Below, in pieces: positions 25,219 to 33,465 of a stretch of 64,000 nt of DNA. The position numbers were made by a program, and so were the translations under genes. Below the pieces are notes generated by a model. That model saw only the letters and a list, made by a program, of their open reading frames with translations. It did no database searches and was not told the origin of the DNA. Within the stretch, counting starts at the first letter, position 1. Every line of letters starts with the position of its first letter. Source of the stretch: HGM12998 sp900756495 (lineage in GTDB: Bacteria; Bacillota; Clostridia; Oscillospirales; Oscillospiraceae); assembly GCA_958477305.1 (NCBI GenBank), contig CAUEFI010000009.1, positions 1 through 64,000 of the forward strand. Direction: 5' to 3'.

Positions 25219-25348
25219 ACTGCCTTGGGATTGCCTCCCGGATGATCCTTGCCGCGTCCTGCGGGTCTTTGGCCGTGGCCTCTACCAGTTTTGCCAGGGT
25301 TTCTAAGTACGATGCTAGTTCCGTTTGGGTCATGCTATCAATCTCCAT
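25217..25348 (-). CDS. Small hypothetical protein
   Basis: A 43-residue helical protein (MEIDSMTQTELASYLETLAK) with start ATG behind AGGAGGTAAACGAA. It ends QDAARIIREAIPRQ. It is not recognised. It is expressed from the minus-strand promoter at 25408 to 25436, divergent from an RHH gene, so the two are probably controlled by the same repeats. An in-frame longer version to 25423 would overlap that promoter and is not favoured. Confidence 0.5.
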   Translation of the reverse strand: MEIDSMTQTELASYLETLAKLVEATAKDPQDAARIIREAIPRQ

Positions 25349-25407
25349 TTCGTTTACCTCCTGCCCGGTAGATTTGGATTCGGCCTCTTGACCTCCTCCA
25401 TGGTTAT

Positions 25408-25497
25408 ATAATACTACATGCATGCATGAATATCAATTGACATGCTCCACAATCATGCGTGCATGAATTTGTTTATTGTGTACATGGATGCATGAAT
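25408..25497 (-). promoter_or_regulatory. Divergent promoter region with three TGCATGAAT repeats
   Basis: TGCATGAAT occurs at 25423, 25460 and 25489, all in the same orientation. A minus-strand promoter, TTGATA (25436 to 25431), 17 bases, TATTAT (25413 to 25408), carries the first repeat in its spacer. A plus-strand -10-like TATAGT lies at 25509 to 25514, just after the third repeat. The small RHH protein encoded at 25532 is the likely binder. Confidence 0.55.
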
Positions 25498-25531
25498 GAC
25501 GTTGTGGTATAGTATGGTTGAGGTGGTATAG

Positions 25532-25714
25532 ATGGCGACAAAAGCACATTTGGAAGGCAATAAGCGATACCTAGAAAAACTGGATCAATGTACCTTGAGG
25601 CTCCCGGGCGGTTCGAAGGACAAAATAAAGGCCCACGCCCAGAGCAAGGGCTTGAGCCTGAACGCCTATATCGTGAGCCTCATTGAGATGGATATGGGCA
25701 AGTTAGAGGAGTAA
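25532..25714 (+). CDS. Arc-like ribbon-helix-helix regulator
   Basis: A 60-residue basic protein. Residues about 17 to 52 (DQCTLRLPGGSKDKIKAHAQ, then SKGLSLNAYIVSLIEMDM) form a ribbon-helix-helix motif like Arc. Start ATG behind TTGAGGTGG. It faces away from the small minus gene at 25217, with three direct operator-like repeats between them, so it probably represses both itself and that gene. No toxin partner is evident. A strong terminator follows. Confidence 0.7.
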   Translation: MATKAHLEGNKRYLEKLDQCTLRLPGGSKDKIKAHAQSKGLSLNAYIVSLIEMDMGKLEE

Positions 25715-25717
25715 AGA

Positions 25718-25760
25718 CCGCCCGGAGGGTAGGAGTGGTGCTACCTTCCGGGCGATTTTT
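25718..25760 (+). terminator. Terminator of the RHH gene
   Basis: CCGCCCGGA/TCCGGGCG arms with an inner GGGTAG/CTACC stem are followed by ATTTTTATTTT. It is the last feature that clearly belongs with the prophage end. Confidence 0.85.
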
Positions 25761-26077
25761 ATTTTAACCATTTTTGTGTACTAACTTTTTATTTTGCATC
25801 AATATGACGAAAACGGAAAAGTTCTTAAATTTTTAGTTTCAATTCTGTTTGTAGCAATTACGCACAAAAAACATTATTTTGATGTGGGCAAAATTTAAGA
25901 AAAGATTAATGGATTCTTTAAGGCGATATTTCCTCTTTTGCTGTATGATACCACTTGACCTTCCACCTGCTGGAGGGTATAAACTGTAAACAATCTCTGA
26001 ATTCTTCCAGCGGGGATTGACTTATGCCAACCGGACGTCTAAAATGAACGACAGGTTGTCATATGGGGGGATCCGAA
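25761..26077 (+). promoter_or_regulatory. AT-rich gap with a MerR-type operator at 25955 to 25985
   Basis: The first about 190 bases are AT-rich with no gene. At 25955 TTGACC is followed after 19 bases by TAAACT (a TATAAA at 17 bases is an alternative). The dyad ACCTTCCA-CCTGC-TGGAGGGT (25958 to 25978) fills the spacer. Long spacers with such a dyad are the hallmark of promoters activated by MerR-family regulators (CueR-like operators are very similar). The nearest gene is tetR at 26078; no merR gene is present in the window. Confidence 0.55.
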
Positions 26078-26701
26078 GTGCCCAGCAGTACCTTTTTCCA
26101 CCTTCCGGAAGAAAAGCGTCAAAAGCTTTTGGCGGCAGCCCGGCACGAGTTTGCCAGGACTTCCTATGCTGACGCGTCCATCAACCGCATGATTCGGGAA
26201 GCGGGCATCCCGAGAGGGAGCTTTTACATGTACTTTGCCGACAAGGAGGAGCTGTTCCGCTATCTGACAGAGGAGTATGCTCAGCGGCTGGTGGGCCTTA
26301 TGGAGCGCTTTTTGAAGGAGAAGAATGGAGATCTGTTCGCGGCGTTTGAGCGGCTGTTTGATTTTACACTGGACTGCAGCCGGGAACCGGAGGCTGATGA
26401 GACCATTGGGAATCTGATGGATATCCTGCGGCGCAATGCGGGGGTACGGCATGACGCGCTGCTGCCCGGCCTGAGGCCTGAGGAGCTGCTCAGGGGTTTT
26501 CTCGCTGCTGTCGACACTGCCCGCCTTTCCCTGAGGGTACCGGAAGATTTGCCGGACATGGTTCATATCCTTATGGGGGTTACCGGACCGCTGCTCTGTA
26601 CCGCCATTCAGGAAGAGGATCCTGGGCCGGTCCGGATACGCTACCATCATTTGTTGGACATTCTCAGGCGCGGCATGGCGAAGGAGCCATGTACCGGCTG
26701 A
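26078..26701 (+). CDS. TetR-family transcriptional regulator
   Basis: A 207-residue protein, GTG start behind GGGGGGATC. Residues 8 to 55 are the TetR helix-turn-helix (FHLPEEKRQKLLAAARHEFA, then ASINRMIREAGIPRGSFYMYF, ADKEELF). The rest is a helical ligand-binding domain. It lies 47 bases before the efflux operon in the same direction and probably controls it in response to a drug or membrane signal. The ligand cannot be told from sequence. A MerR-like operator lies upstream. Confidence 0.85.
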   Translation: MPSSTFFHLPEEKRQKLLAAARHEFARTSYADASINRMIREAGIPRGSFYMYFADKEELFRYLTEEYAQRLVGLMERFLKEKNGDLFAAFERLFDFTLDCSREPEADETIGNLMDILRRNAGVRHDALLPGLRPEELLRGFLAAVDTARLSLRVPEDLPDMVHILMGVTGPLLCTAIQEEDPGPVRIRYHHLLDILRRGMAKEPCTG

Positions 26702-26748
26702 GACTGTATAATCCAAAAGCACAGAGCATTTAGAAGGAGATACCGTAT

Positions 26749-28395
26749 ATGGAAACGACGCAACAAAAGCAAACGTCCTCCGCCGGGGAGGGGCAGGCCG
26801 CCTTCAAGCCGCCCAAGAAGAAACGCAAATGGCTCAAGCGGCTGATCATTATCGTGGTCATTGCAGCCGTGATCCTCTTCCTGCTCTCCCGCTGTATGGC
26901 CGGGACCCAGAGCTTGGTCGGCATGGCCTACATACCGGTTACCGTGACCCGGCAGGATATGACGGTGGCCGTTTCGGGTACAGGCACCATCCAGCCCATC
27001 GATTCCTATAAGGTCACGGCGCTGGTAAAGGGAGAGATCCTGGAGGCCCCCTTCCAGGAGGGGGATACGGTCCACAAGGACGACGTGCTCTTTCGGGTGG
27101 ACGCCCAAAGCGTAGAGAACAGCATTCAGCAGCAGGAGATCGCGCTGGAACAGGCCAAGGTCAACCTGAATAATCTGCTGAAGAGCCAGTCTGATGCGGA
27201 GAAGAACCAGCGGGTGGAGGCCACCGCCGCCGGCGTGGTGACCAAGCTCTATGTGGACGAGGGAGATATCTTGGCCGCTGGAACGCCTATCGCCGATATC
27301 CTGGACCGGGATCATATGAAGATTACCCTCCCCTTCCATTCGGCAGACGCTGCAGCTTTCTATGCAGGACAGGGCGCTACCGTGATGGTGGACGGTACGG
27401 CTGAGACCGTTGCAGGTACCATCGACTCCATCGCCGCTACCGACAGTGTAGGGGCGGGCGGTACACTAGTACGAAATGTAACCATCCTGGTTCAGAACCC
27501 CGGCGTCCTCACGGATACCTCCACCGGAACGGCCTCTGTCGGCGCGGCTACCTGCGCCGGGGGCGGAACCTTTGAATACGGTGAGAGCAAGCAGGTGGTG
27601 GCCAAGACCTCGGGAGAACTCAAGAGTCTCACGGTCAAGGAGGGAGACCGGGTATACGACGGCCAACTGCTGGGGGCGTTTGACTCCACCGACATGGACA
27701 GCCAGATTGAGAACGCCAGGCTCAGTATCCAGAGTGCCGAGCTGGCACTTCAGTCGGCACGGGACAGCCTGGACGATTATGTCATTACTTCTCCAATTGA
27801 CGGTACGATCATTGAGATGAATTACAAGGTGGGAGACAATGTGGATCCCACAAATACCGCCTCTACCGGTATCAGCTATATGGCGGTTATCTACGACATG
27901 AGCGCCCTGGAGTTTAAAATGGATGTCCACGAGCTGGATATCAGTAAGGTACAGGTAGGGCAGACGGTGGAAATCACTGCCTCCGCCCTGGACGGCATGA
28001 CCTATACCGGAACAGTAGAGACCATCAATATTAACGGTACCACGCTCAACGGCATCACCAACTATCCGGTGACGATTCGGGTGGACGGAGCGCCGGAGGA
28101 GCTGTATCCCGGAATGAACGTATCTGCCGAGATCATTTCCGAGGAGATCGGCGACGTCCTGTGTATCCCGGTGGAGGCCGTGGAGGAGGGCAACCTGGTG
28201 ACAGTTGCCGGGCCCGGAGCCCTCAGCGAGGATGGGCTTACCGTGGCCGATATTACCAAGCTGAGCAAGGTTGAAGTCACCCTGGGCCGCACTGACGGGA
28301 CTAACATTGAGATTACCTCTGGGCTGTCCGAGGGGGATACCATCGTTTATGCCGTCCAATCCAGCAACTTCATGGACATGATGATGGGTGGCTAA
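26749..28395 (+). CDS. Efflux adaptor, HlyD/MacA-like (RND-type membrane fusion protein)
   Basis: A 548-residue protein behind AGAAGGAGATACC. One N-terminal membrane segment lies at residues about 28 to 46 (LKRLIIIVVIAAVILFLLSR), after a basic cytoplasmic stretch. Biotinyl-lipoyl-like halves (SGTGTIQPIDSYKVTALVKG, then AKTSGELKSLTVKEGDRVYDG) flank coiled-coil hairpins; a beta-barrel domain and a C-terminal permuted domain follow. It couples the ABC transporter encoded next to an extracellular function, as MacA/YknX do. A second lipoyl-like domain makes it longer than a usual MacA (about 370). Confidence 0.85.
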   Translation: METTQQKQTSSAGEGQAAFKPPKKKRKWLKRLIIIVVIAAVILFLLSRCMAGTQSLVGMAYIPVTVTRQDMTVAVSGTGTIQPIDSYKVTALVKGEILEAPFQEGDTVHKDDVLFRVDAQSVENSIQQQEIALEQAKVNLNNLLKSQSDAEKNQRVEATAAGVVTKLYVDEGDILAAGTPIADILDRDHMKITLPFHSADAAAFYAGQGATVMVDGTAETVAGTIDSIAATDSVGAGGTLVRNVTILVQNPGVLTDTSTGTASVGAATCAGGGTFEYGESKQVVAKTSGELKSLTVKEGDRVYDGQLLGAFDSTDMDSQIENARLSIQSAELALQSARDSLDDYVITSPIDGTIIEMNYKVGDNVDPTNTASTGISYMAVIYDMSALEFKMDVHELDISKVQVGQTVEITASALDGMTYTGTVETININGTTLNGITNYPVTIRVDGAPEELYPGMNVSAEIISEEIGDVLCIPVEAVEEGNLVTVAGPGALSEDGLTVADITKLSKVEVTLGRTDGTNIEITSGLSEGDTIVYAVQSSNFMDMMMGG

Positions 28396-28399
28396 GCTT

Positions 28400-29140
28400 A
28401 TGGGACACCTCATCGAATTTAAAGACGTCTATAAGATATACCAGATGGGTGAAGAGACGGTGCACGCCCTGGACGGCGTGACCATGACAGTGGATCAGGG
28501 AGAATTTGTCGCCATCGTGGGATCCTCCGGATCCGGGAAATCCACTGCGATGAATATCATCGGCTGTCTGGATGTGCCAACCTCCGGCACCTACCTGCTG
28601 GGCGGCGTGGATGTGTCCACGATGGACGACGACCAGCAGGCCGAGATTCGAAACAAGATGCTGGGATTTATTTTCCAGCAGTACAACCTGATTCCCAAGC
28701 TCAACGTACTGGAGAACGTGGAGCTGCCGCTTCTCTACGGCGGGGTGGGCGCCGCTGAGCGGCATGAGCGGGCTATGACCTCCCTGGAGCGGGTGGGGCT
28801 GGCCGACAAATATAAGAACCTGCCCTCTCAGCTATCCGGCGGCCAGCAGCAGCGGGTATCCATTGCCCGGGCTCTGGCAGGCAATCCCTCGGTGATTCTG
28901 GCCGACGAGCCGACCGGCGCGCTGGACTCCCGTACAGGGCGGGAGGTCCTCTCCTTCCTTCAGAAGCTCAACCGGGAGGGGGACACGGTGGTCCTCATTA
29001 CCCATGACAACTCCATTGCCGTCAAGGCCAAGCGCATTGTCCGCCTCCAGGACGGAAGGATTATTTACGACGGCGACGCCCATGATCCCCAGGCTGTTGT
29101 CCAGCCCCACGAGGACGATGAGAGGGGGGAGGAGGCGTGA
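28400..29140 (+). CDS. ABC transporter ATP-binding protein, MacB/LolD type
   Basis: A 246-residue ATPase: Walker A GSSGSGKST near residues 42 to 50, signature LSGGQQQR, Walker B ILADEPTGALD and the switch His in LITHDNS. The QQYNLIPKLNVLENVELPLLY segment is typical of the MacB/LolD/YknY group. ATG at 28400 begins the family N-terminus; a GTG at 28388 overlapping the adaptor is possible. It powers the permease with which it overlaps by 4 bases. Confidence 0.9.
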   Translation: MGHLIEFKDVYKIYQMGEETVHALDGVTMTVDQGEFVAIVGSSGSGKSTAMNIIGCLDVPTSGTYLLGGVDVSTMDDDQQAEIRNKMLGFIFQQYNLIPKLNVLENVELPLLYGGVGAAERHERAMTSLERVGLADKYKNLPSQLSGGQQQRVSIARALAGNPSVILADEPTGALDSRTGREVLSFLQKLNREGDTVVLITHDNSIAVKAKRIVRLQDGRIIYDGDAHDPQAVVQPHEDDERGEEA

Positions 29141-30354
29141 ATTTCAGTCAGTCCTTCCGGCTCGCCATCAAATCACTGATGACCAGCAAGATGCGGGCCC
29201 TCCTTACAATGCTGGGCATCATCATCGGCGTGGCGGCCGTTATCATCATTACCAGTCTGGGAAACGGCATGGAGGTAATGATGAACGAGCAGTTCGAGAA
29301 GCTGGGCGCCAACCTGATCCAGGTCCAAATCATGGATTACGGCACTTCTTCCCGATCGGTCTCGCCTGATGACATGAAGGAGCTGGTGGAAAAGTACCCA
29401 CAGTACCTGTCCGGTTTTACTCCCTATGTCAGCGTTCAGGGCGTGGTGCGGCAGGGCGGGGACGAGTTTGAGCGCACCAGCGTTTACGGCGTGGGGCAGT
29501 CATTCCTCAATGAGCGGGGAGAGACCATGTCGGGCGGCCAGTCGGTGACCAAGGGACGTTTCCTCACCTATGTGGACGTAGAGTATGCTCAGAGCGTCTG
29601 TGTTATTGGGTCCTATCTGGAAAAAACGGCTTTTCAGGGAAATGCACTGGACCAGACGATTACCATCAAGGGCGTTCCGTTCAAGGTCGTGGGCGTACTG
29701 AAAGAGAGCGCCGGCTCCGAGGAAGGAAGCGCGGACGATCAGATCTACATTCCCTATACCAACGCACTGCGGCTGAACGGTACGTCTAACGCCAGCCTCT
29801 ATCTCTTTACCAGCGCCACCAAGGATCTCGCTTCCATCGGTAAGGGACTGATTGAGACCCGGCTGTACCAGATCTTTCAGGATGACCCCTACTTTGTCAT
29901 GACCTCCGCTGAGATGATGGATGCGATGAATACCATGCTCAACACGCTGATGATTGTGCTGGTGGCCATTGCCGCCATCTCCCTGCTGGTGGGCGGCATC
30001 GGCATTATGAATATCATGCTGGTTTCGGTGACCGAGCGTACGCGGGAGATCGGCATTCGAAAATCTCTGGGGGCCAAGGGCAAGGATATACGGGGACAGT
30101 TTATTATCGAGGCCGGCACCACCTCCGCCATTGGCGGAATTCTGGGGATCGGTCTGGGCGTGGCCCTGGCGGGGGTGGTAGGCAAGCTCATTGCCTCCCT
30201 GATGTCGGGGGCGGAGGGCTATTCCGCGGTCCCCACGGTGGGTTCTGTCGCCATCGCCTTCGGCGTATCGGTGGCCATCGGAATTCTCTTCGGCTACCTG
30301 CCCGCCAATAAGGCGGCCAAGCTTAATCCCATCGACGCGCTGCGCTATGATTAA
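29137..30354 (+). CDS. ABC transporter permease, MacB/FtsX type
   Basis: A 405-residue membrane protein, GTG start overlapping the ATPase gene as GTGA. The first membrane segment is at about 22 to 42 (LLTMLGIIIGVAAVIIITSL), then a large extracellular MacB-core domain (about 45 to 265), then three C-terminal segments (TLMIVLVAIAAISLLVGGIG, GGILGIGLGVALAGVVG, VAIAFGVSVAIGILFGYLPA). The ERTREIGIRKSLGAKGKDI motif couples to the ATPase. With the adaptor it forms a peptide or drug exporter or stress pump. Confidence 0.9.
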   Translation: MNFSQSFRLAIKSLMTSKMRALLTMLGIIIGVAAVIIITSLGNGMEVMMNEQFEKLGANLIQVQIMDYGTSSRSVSPDDMKELVEKYPQYLSGFTPYVSVQGVVRQGGDEFERTSVYGVGQSFLNERGETMSGGQSVTKGRFLTYVDVEYAQSVCVIGSYLEKTAFQGNALDQTITIKGVPFKVVGVLKESAGSEEGSADDQIYIPYTNALRLNGTSNASLYLFTSATKDLASIGKGLIETRLYQIFQDDPYFVMTSAEMMDAMNTMLNTLMIVLVAIAAISLLVGGIGIMNIMLVSVTERTREIGIRKSLGAKGKDIRGQFIIEAGTTSAIGGILGIGLGVALAGVVGKLIASLMSGAEGYSAVPTVGSVAIAFGVSVAIGILFGYLPANKAAKLNPIDALRYD

Positions 30355-30456
30355 ACCGGGGCTTGCGCCGCCCGGCGCGCTCTGGTATCATCCACTTGGG
30401 GGGATGGCCCCGGGGCTGTCCGTCTGTACCCTGATACGACAAAGGAGCAAAAGACG

Positions 30457-32352
30457 ATGAAGAAACGATTGTTATCCGGTCTGCTGGCTGCGGCGATGCT
30501 GCTGGCCCTGGCCCCTGCCGCCCTGGCCGCATCTGTCCCCGCGCAGGACGAGGTTGCACAGGTGCTGGCCGCCCTGGACATCATGGTGGGGGATGAGAAC
30601 GGCAACCTGAACCTGGGCAGCACCGTTACGCGGGCTGAATTTGCCAAACTGAGTGTGGCCGCAACTCCGGCGGGAGATGCCGTGGGAGACACGGTGAGCA
30701 TCTCTCCCTACCCCGATGTGCCCAAGACCAACTGGGCCGCCCCCTGGATCAAGGCGGCGGTGGATCAGGGACTGGTGAAGGGCAATCTGCACGGCTACTT
30801 TGAGCCAAACCGCACGATTACTTTGGCGGAAGGCGTTACCATTGCCCTGCGGCTGCTGGGCTATCAGGACAGCGACTTCACCGGGGTCTGGCCCGCCGGA
30901 CAGATGGCCCAGTACCGGGCGCTGAAGCTGGACGTGGGCGTGACCTGCGGGACCAATGACGCCATGAGCCGGAAGGACGCCATGTACCTGTTCTATAACC
31001 TGATGACGGCTGCCAGCAAGACGACCGGTACCTATTATATCAATACGCTGGAGCCCGGCATGGTCAACGCCGCCGGAGAGATTGACCGCGTGGCACTGAT
31101 CAACTCCGCTATGGAGGGGCCAGTGGTGGCCGAAGGGAACTGGCAGAGTCAGATTCCCTTCAACGTGAATACCGCCAAGGTCTACCGGGGCGGCGCCTCC
31201 TCCACGCTCTCCGCTGTCCAGAACCTGGATGTGGTCTACTGGTCGGAATCCATGCGCACCATCTGGGCCTATAACAACAAGGCTACCGGCACCTATGAGA
31301 AGGCCAGTCCCTCAGCCTCCGCGCCCACGTCGGTAACGGTTGCGGGCAAGACGTATGCCATTGAAAATACAGCCGCAGCATTTGATCTGTCCGACTTGGG
31401 CGCTTACCAGGTGGGGGATAACGTGACGGTGCTGCTTGGCCGGGACGGAGGCGTGGCGGCTGTACGGAGCGCGGTACAGAGCAGCTCGGTGGTCTACGGT
31501 ATGGTCATCGCTGCCAATACCAATACATACGAGGACAGCAAGGGCAACGCCTATACCGCCAATGCCATCACGGTTCGGGCTACCGACGGCAATGAATATA
31601 CCTATCAGGTCTCCGAGAAATCGCTGAAGGCCGGGGCGCTGGTCAGAGTCAGCTCCGGGGAGAATGGAGTGACGGCCAAGCGTTTGACGACAACCTCGCT
31701 CTCTGGAAAGGTGAATGCCGCGGGAACCAAAATCGGCAGCTATGCTCTGGCCGACGATGTGGAGATCTTGGATGTTTACAAGGAGACGGGAGCAGTCAAG
31801 GTCTATCCCAGCCGCATCGCCGGTGTGAATCTCACCGAAAAGATGGTGAAGTTTTACGCCACCAACGCACAGGGAGAGATCAGCCACCTGATTCTGGACG
31901 ACGTCACAGGCGATTGCCACGCCTACGGCATCCTTACCGAGGTCAGCGAGGTCAACGGCACCTCTATGAGCTCCATGACCGTCATGGGCACCTATACCTT
32001 TGATATCGGCGGAACTGAGATGACATGGGTAAACCAGAACAGCGTCTACGGCGTCGGCCTGGGCCCCTGCCAGATTAAGGGCCTCTCCACCGGCACGATG
32101 GGCGTGGGAGGCGTAGAGCGTATCTTTAATCTGGACGGCGTCCGGCTGGAGAGCGTGGAGGGCAAACAGGGCTTTACCAGCGGCAACAAGACGTATACCA
32201 TCTCGGACAGCGTGGCTGTCTACGAGGTGCGCAATGGAAATTACTATTACACCAGCCTGGAGCGTGTCACCGGCGGGGACTATACGCTCACCGGCTACTA
32301 TGACAAGGCTGAGAGCGAGGGCGGCCGTATCAGGGTTATTTTGGCACAGTAA
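30457..32352 (+). CDS. S-layer homology domain protein, secreted
   Basis: A 631-residue exported protein behind ACAAAGGAG. The signal peptide is residues 1 to about 25 (LLAAAMLLALAPAALAA, cut near ASVPAQ). SLH modules lie at about 28 to 185 (VTRAEFAKLSVA, WAAPWIKAAVDQGLVKG, ITLAEGVTIALRLLGY, MSRKDAMYLFYNLM), which anchor the protein to wall polysaccharide. The rest is beta-rich repeats with no catalytic motif I recognise. It follows the efflux operon by about 100 bases but has its own ribosome site and a strong terminator. Confidence 0.82.
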   Translation: MKKRLLSGLLAAAMLLALAPAALAASVPAQDEVAQVLAALDIMVGDENGNLNLGSTVTRAEFAKLSVAATPAGDAVGDTVSISPYPDVPKTNWAAPWIKAAVDQGLVKGNLHGYFEPNRTITLAEGVTIALRLLGYQDSDFTGVWPAGQMAQYRALKLDVGVTCGTNDAMSRKDAMYLFYNLMTAASKTTGTYYINTLEPGMVNAAGEIDRVALINSAMEGPVVAEGNWQSQIPFNVNTAKVYRGGASSTLSAVQNLDVVYWSESMRTIWAYNNKATGTYEKASPSASAPTSVTVAGKTYAIENTAAAFDLSDLGAYQVGDNVTVLLGRDGGVAAVRSAVQSSSVVYGMVIAANTNTYEDSKGNAYTANAITVRATDGNEYTYQVSEKSLKAGALVRVSSGENGVTAKRLTTTSLSGKVNAAGTKIGSYALADDVEILDVYKETGAVKVYPSRIAGVNLTEKMVKFYATNAQGEISHLILDDVTGDCHAYGILTEVSEVNGTSMSSMTVMGTYTFDIGGTEMTWVNQNSVYGVGLGPCQIKGLSTGTMGVGGVERIFNLDGVRLESVEGKQGFTSGNKTYTISDSVAVYEVRNGNYYYTSLERVTGGDYTLTGYYDKAESEGGRIRVILAQ

Positions 32353-32375
32353 CACCGTCTGTTCGGCCGGCAGGG

Positions 32376-32417
32376 ATGCGCGGAACGGCATACTTAAATG
32401 CCGTTCCGCGCATTTTC
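32376..32417 (+). terminator. Terminator of the SLH protein gene
   Basis: A 16-base perfect stem (ATGCGCGGAACGGCAT and its complement, loop ACTTAA) followed by TTTTC. Confidence 0.88.
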
Positions 32418-32475
32418 ATAACAAGGAACTTTAGTGGGTCTCCCGCCGTCTAAAGGACAAAAGGAGGTTGTTCCC

Positions 32476-33234
32476 ATGAAGAGAAGCTTGTACCTGTCCG
32501 CCGCTGCGCTGCTCTGTATGTTCCTTTTGGCGGCCTGCGCCCCGGAAGAGGCGCCGCCGCCGGAGCCCACGCCTACGCCGGAGGGAGCCGTTGCCACCTG
32601 CCGCATTGCAGACGGAGCGGGGGAGAGCACCCTCCTGCTGGCGGAGCTGGACGGAAGCATCATGCGCCTGGGGACATCTCTGGAGGAGATCGCCGTCACG
32701 CTGGACGGCCAACCGGCCAGCGCGGCCGACCTGCGGGATGGTATGCTGGTGGACGTCCAATTCAGCGGTACCGTTCTGGAGAGCTATCCGGGCCAATACT
32801 ATCAGGTGACCGCTCTGGAGGCGCATACCGAGGGGCTGGACGACCGCTGCGGCCTCTATCTCCAGGTGCTGGAGGATTTGTGGGGTGTGGATTCCGGGCT
32901 CAACTCAGACATTGAAATGGTAGGACTGGATCTCTCCGGGCTTACTGATTTGACTGCGGCGGAGCGGGAAGCTGTGGCGTGGCGCTTCATGGAGCTGCGC
33001 GGATTGGAGCTGGTGCAGGGCACCTGGGATGAACTGGTGGAGGAGGGATATATCGACGGGGAGGCGCTGTACTGGGATAAGGGCTGCTTTTTCTCGATAA
33101 GCGGCTCAGCGGAAGAGGGATTTGATGCTGAGAAATGGAGGTCCGGTCTGGGGGCCTATTTCTTTGTGGACTGTACGGCGAGGGAAGAAGGCGGCTCCTG
33201 GAGCTATGAGGTGGGAAGCGAGGCCATATCCTGA
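32476..33234 (+). CDS. Lipoprotein of unknown function
   Basis: A 252-residue lipoprotein, start ATG behind AAAGGAGG. The signal peptide ends with the lipobox LLAAC at Cys20 or so, followed by a Pro-rich linker (APEEAPPPEPTPTPEG). The soluble part has a beta-rich N-terminal half (ADLRDGMLVDVQFSGTVLES) and an acidic helical C-terminal half. It probably sits on the outer face of the membrane. No enzyme motif is seen. An inverted repeat (33239 to 33273) follows it without a T-run. Confidence 0.72.
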   Translation: MKRSLYLSAAALLCMFLLAACAPEEAPPPEPTPTPEGAVATCRIADGAGESTLLLAELDGSIMRLGTSLEEIAVTLDGQPASAADLRDGMLVDVQFSGTVLESYPGQYYQVTALEAHTEGLDDRCGLYLQVLEDLWGVDSGLNSDIEMVGLDLSGLTDLTAAEREAVAWRFMELRGLELVQGTWDELVEEGYIDGEALYWDKGCFFSISGSAEEGFDAEKWRSGLGAYFFVDCTAREEGGSWSYEVGSEAIS

Positions 33235-33362
33235 GCCGATATCAGAAGGCGGGCGCACAGCCTGCCTTTCTGATCCCGCAGGCCGCGCGTCCGTTTGCAG
33301 GCGCTGCGGCAGGCGGCGCGTGAGCCTTGCCCGCAGCGGCCCTGGCAGAGGAAAAGAAATGG

Positions 33363-33391
33363 TTGTAAAATACAGAAAATTTCCTTATAAT
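33363..33391 (+). promoter_or_regulatory. Promoter of asnS
   Basis: TTGTAA (33363 to 33368), 17 bases, TATAAT (33386 to 33391), 75 bases before the asnS start. No T-box features (no AGGGTGG element or terminator) are seen in the leader. Confidence 0.75.
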
Positions 33392-33465
33392 ATAGGCAAT
33401 TGCGCAGGGACGCGCGGGGCGGCGCGAGACTGCCCCCTACAATGTGGTAGAGAGAGGGAAACGCA

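Noticed and set aside
1..25714. CRISPR array or attachment site of the prophage
   Set aside because: No regular spacer-repeat pattern is present; the only arrays are in-frame repeats of the fibre gene. The left end of the prophage is outside the window, so no att repeat pair can be identified.
33235..33465. A T-box leader for asnS
   Set aside because: No AGGGTGGNACCGCG element, specifier loop or terminator is present; a plain promoter explains the region.
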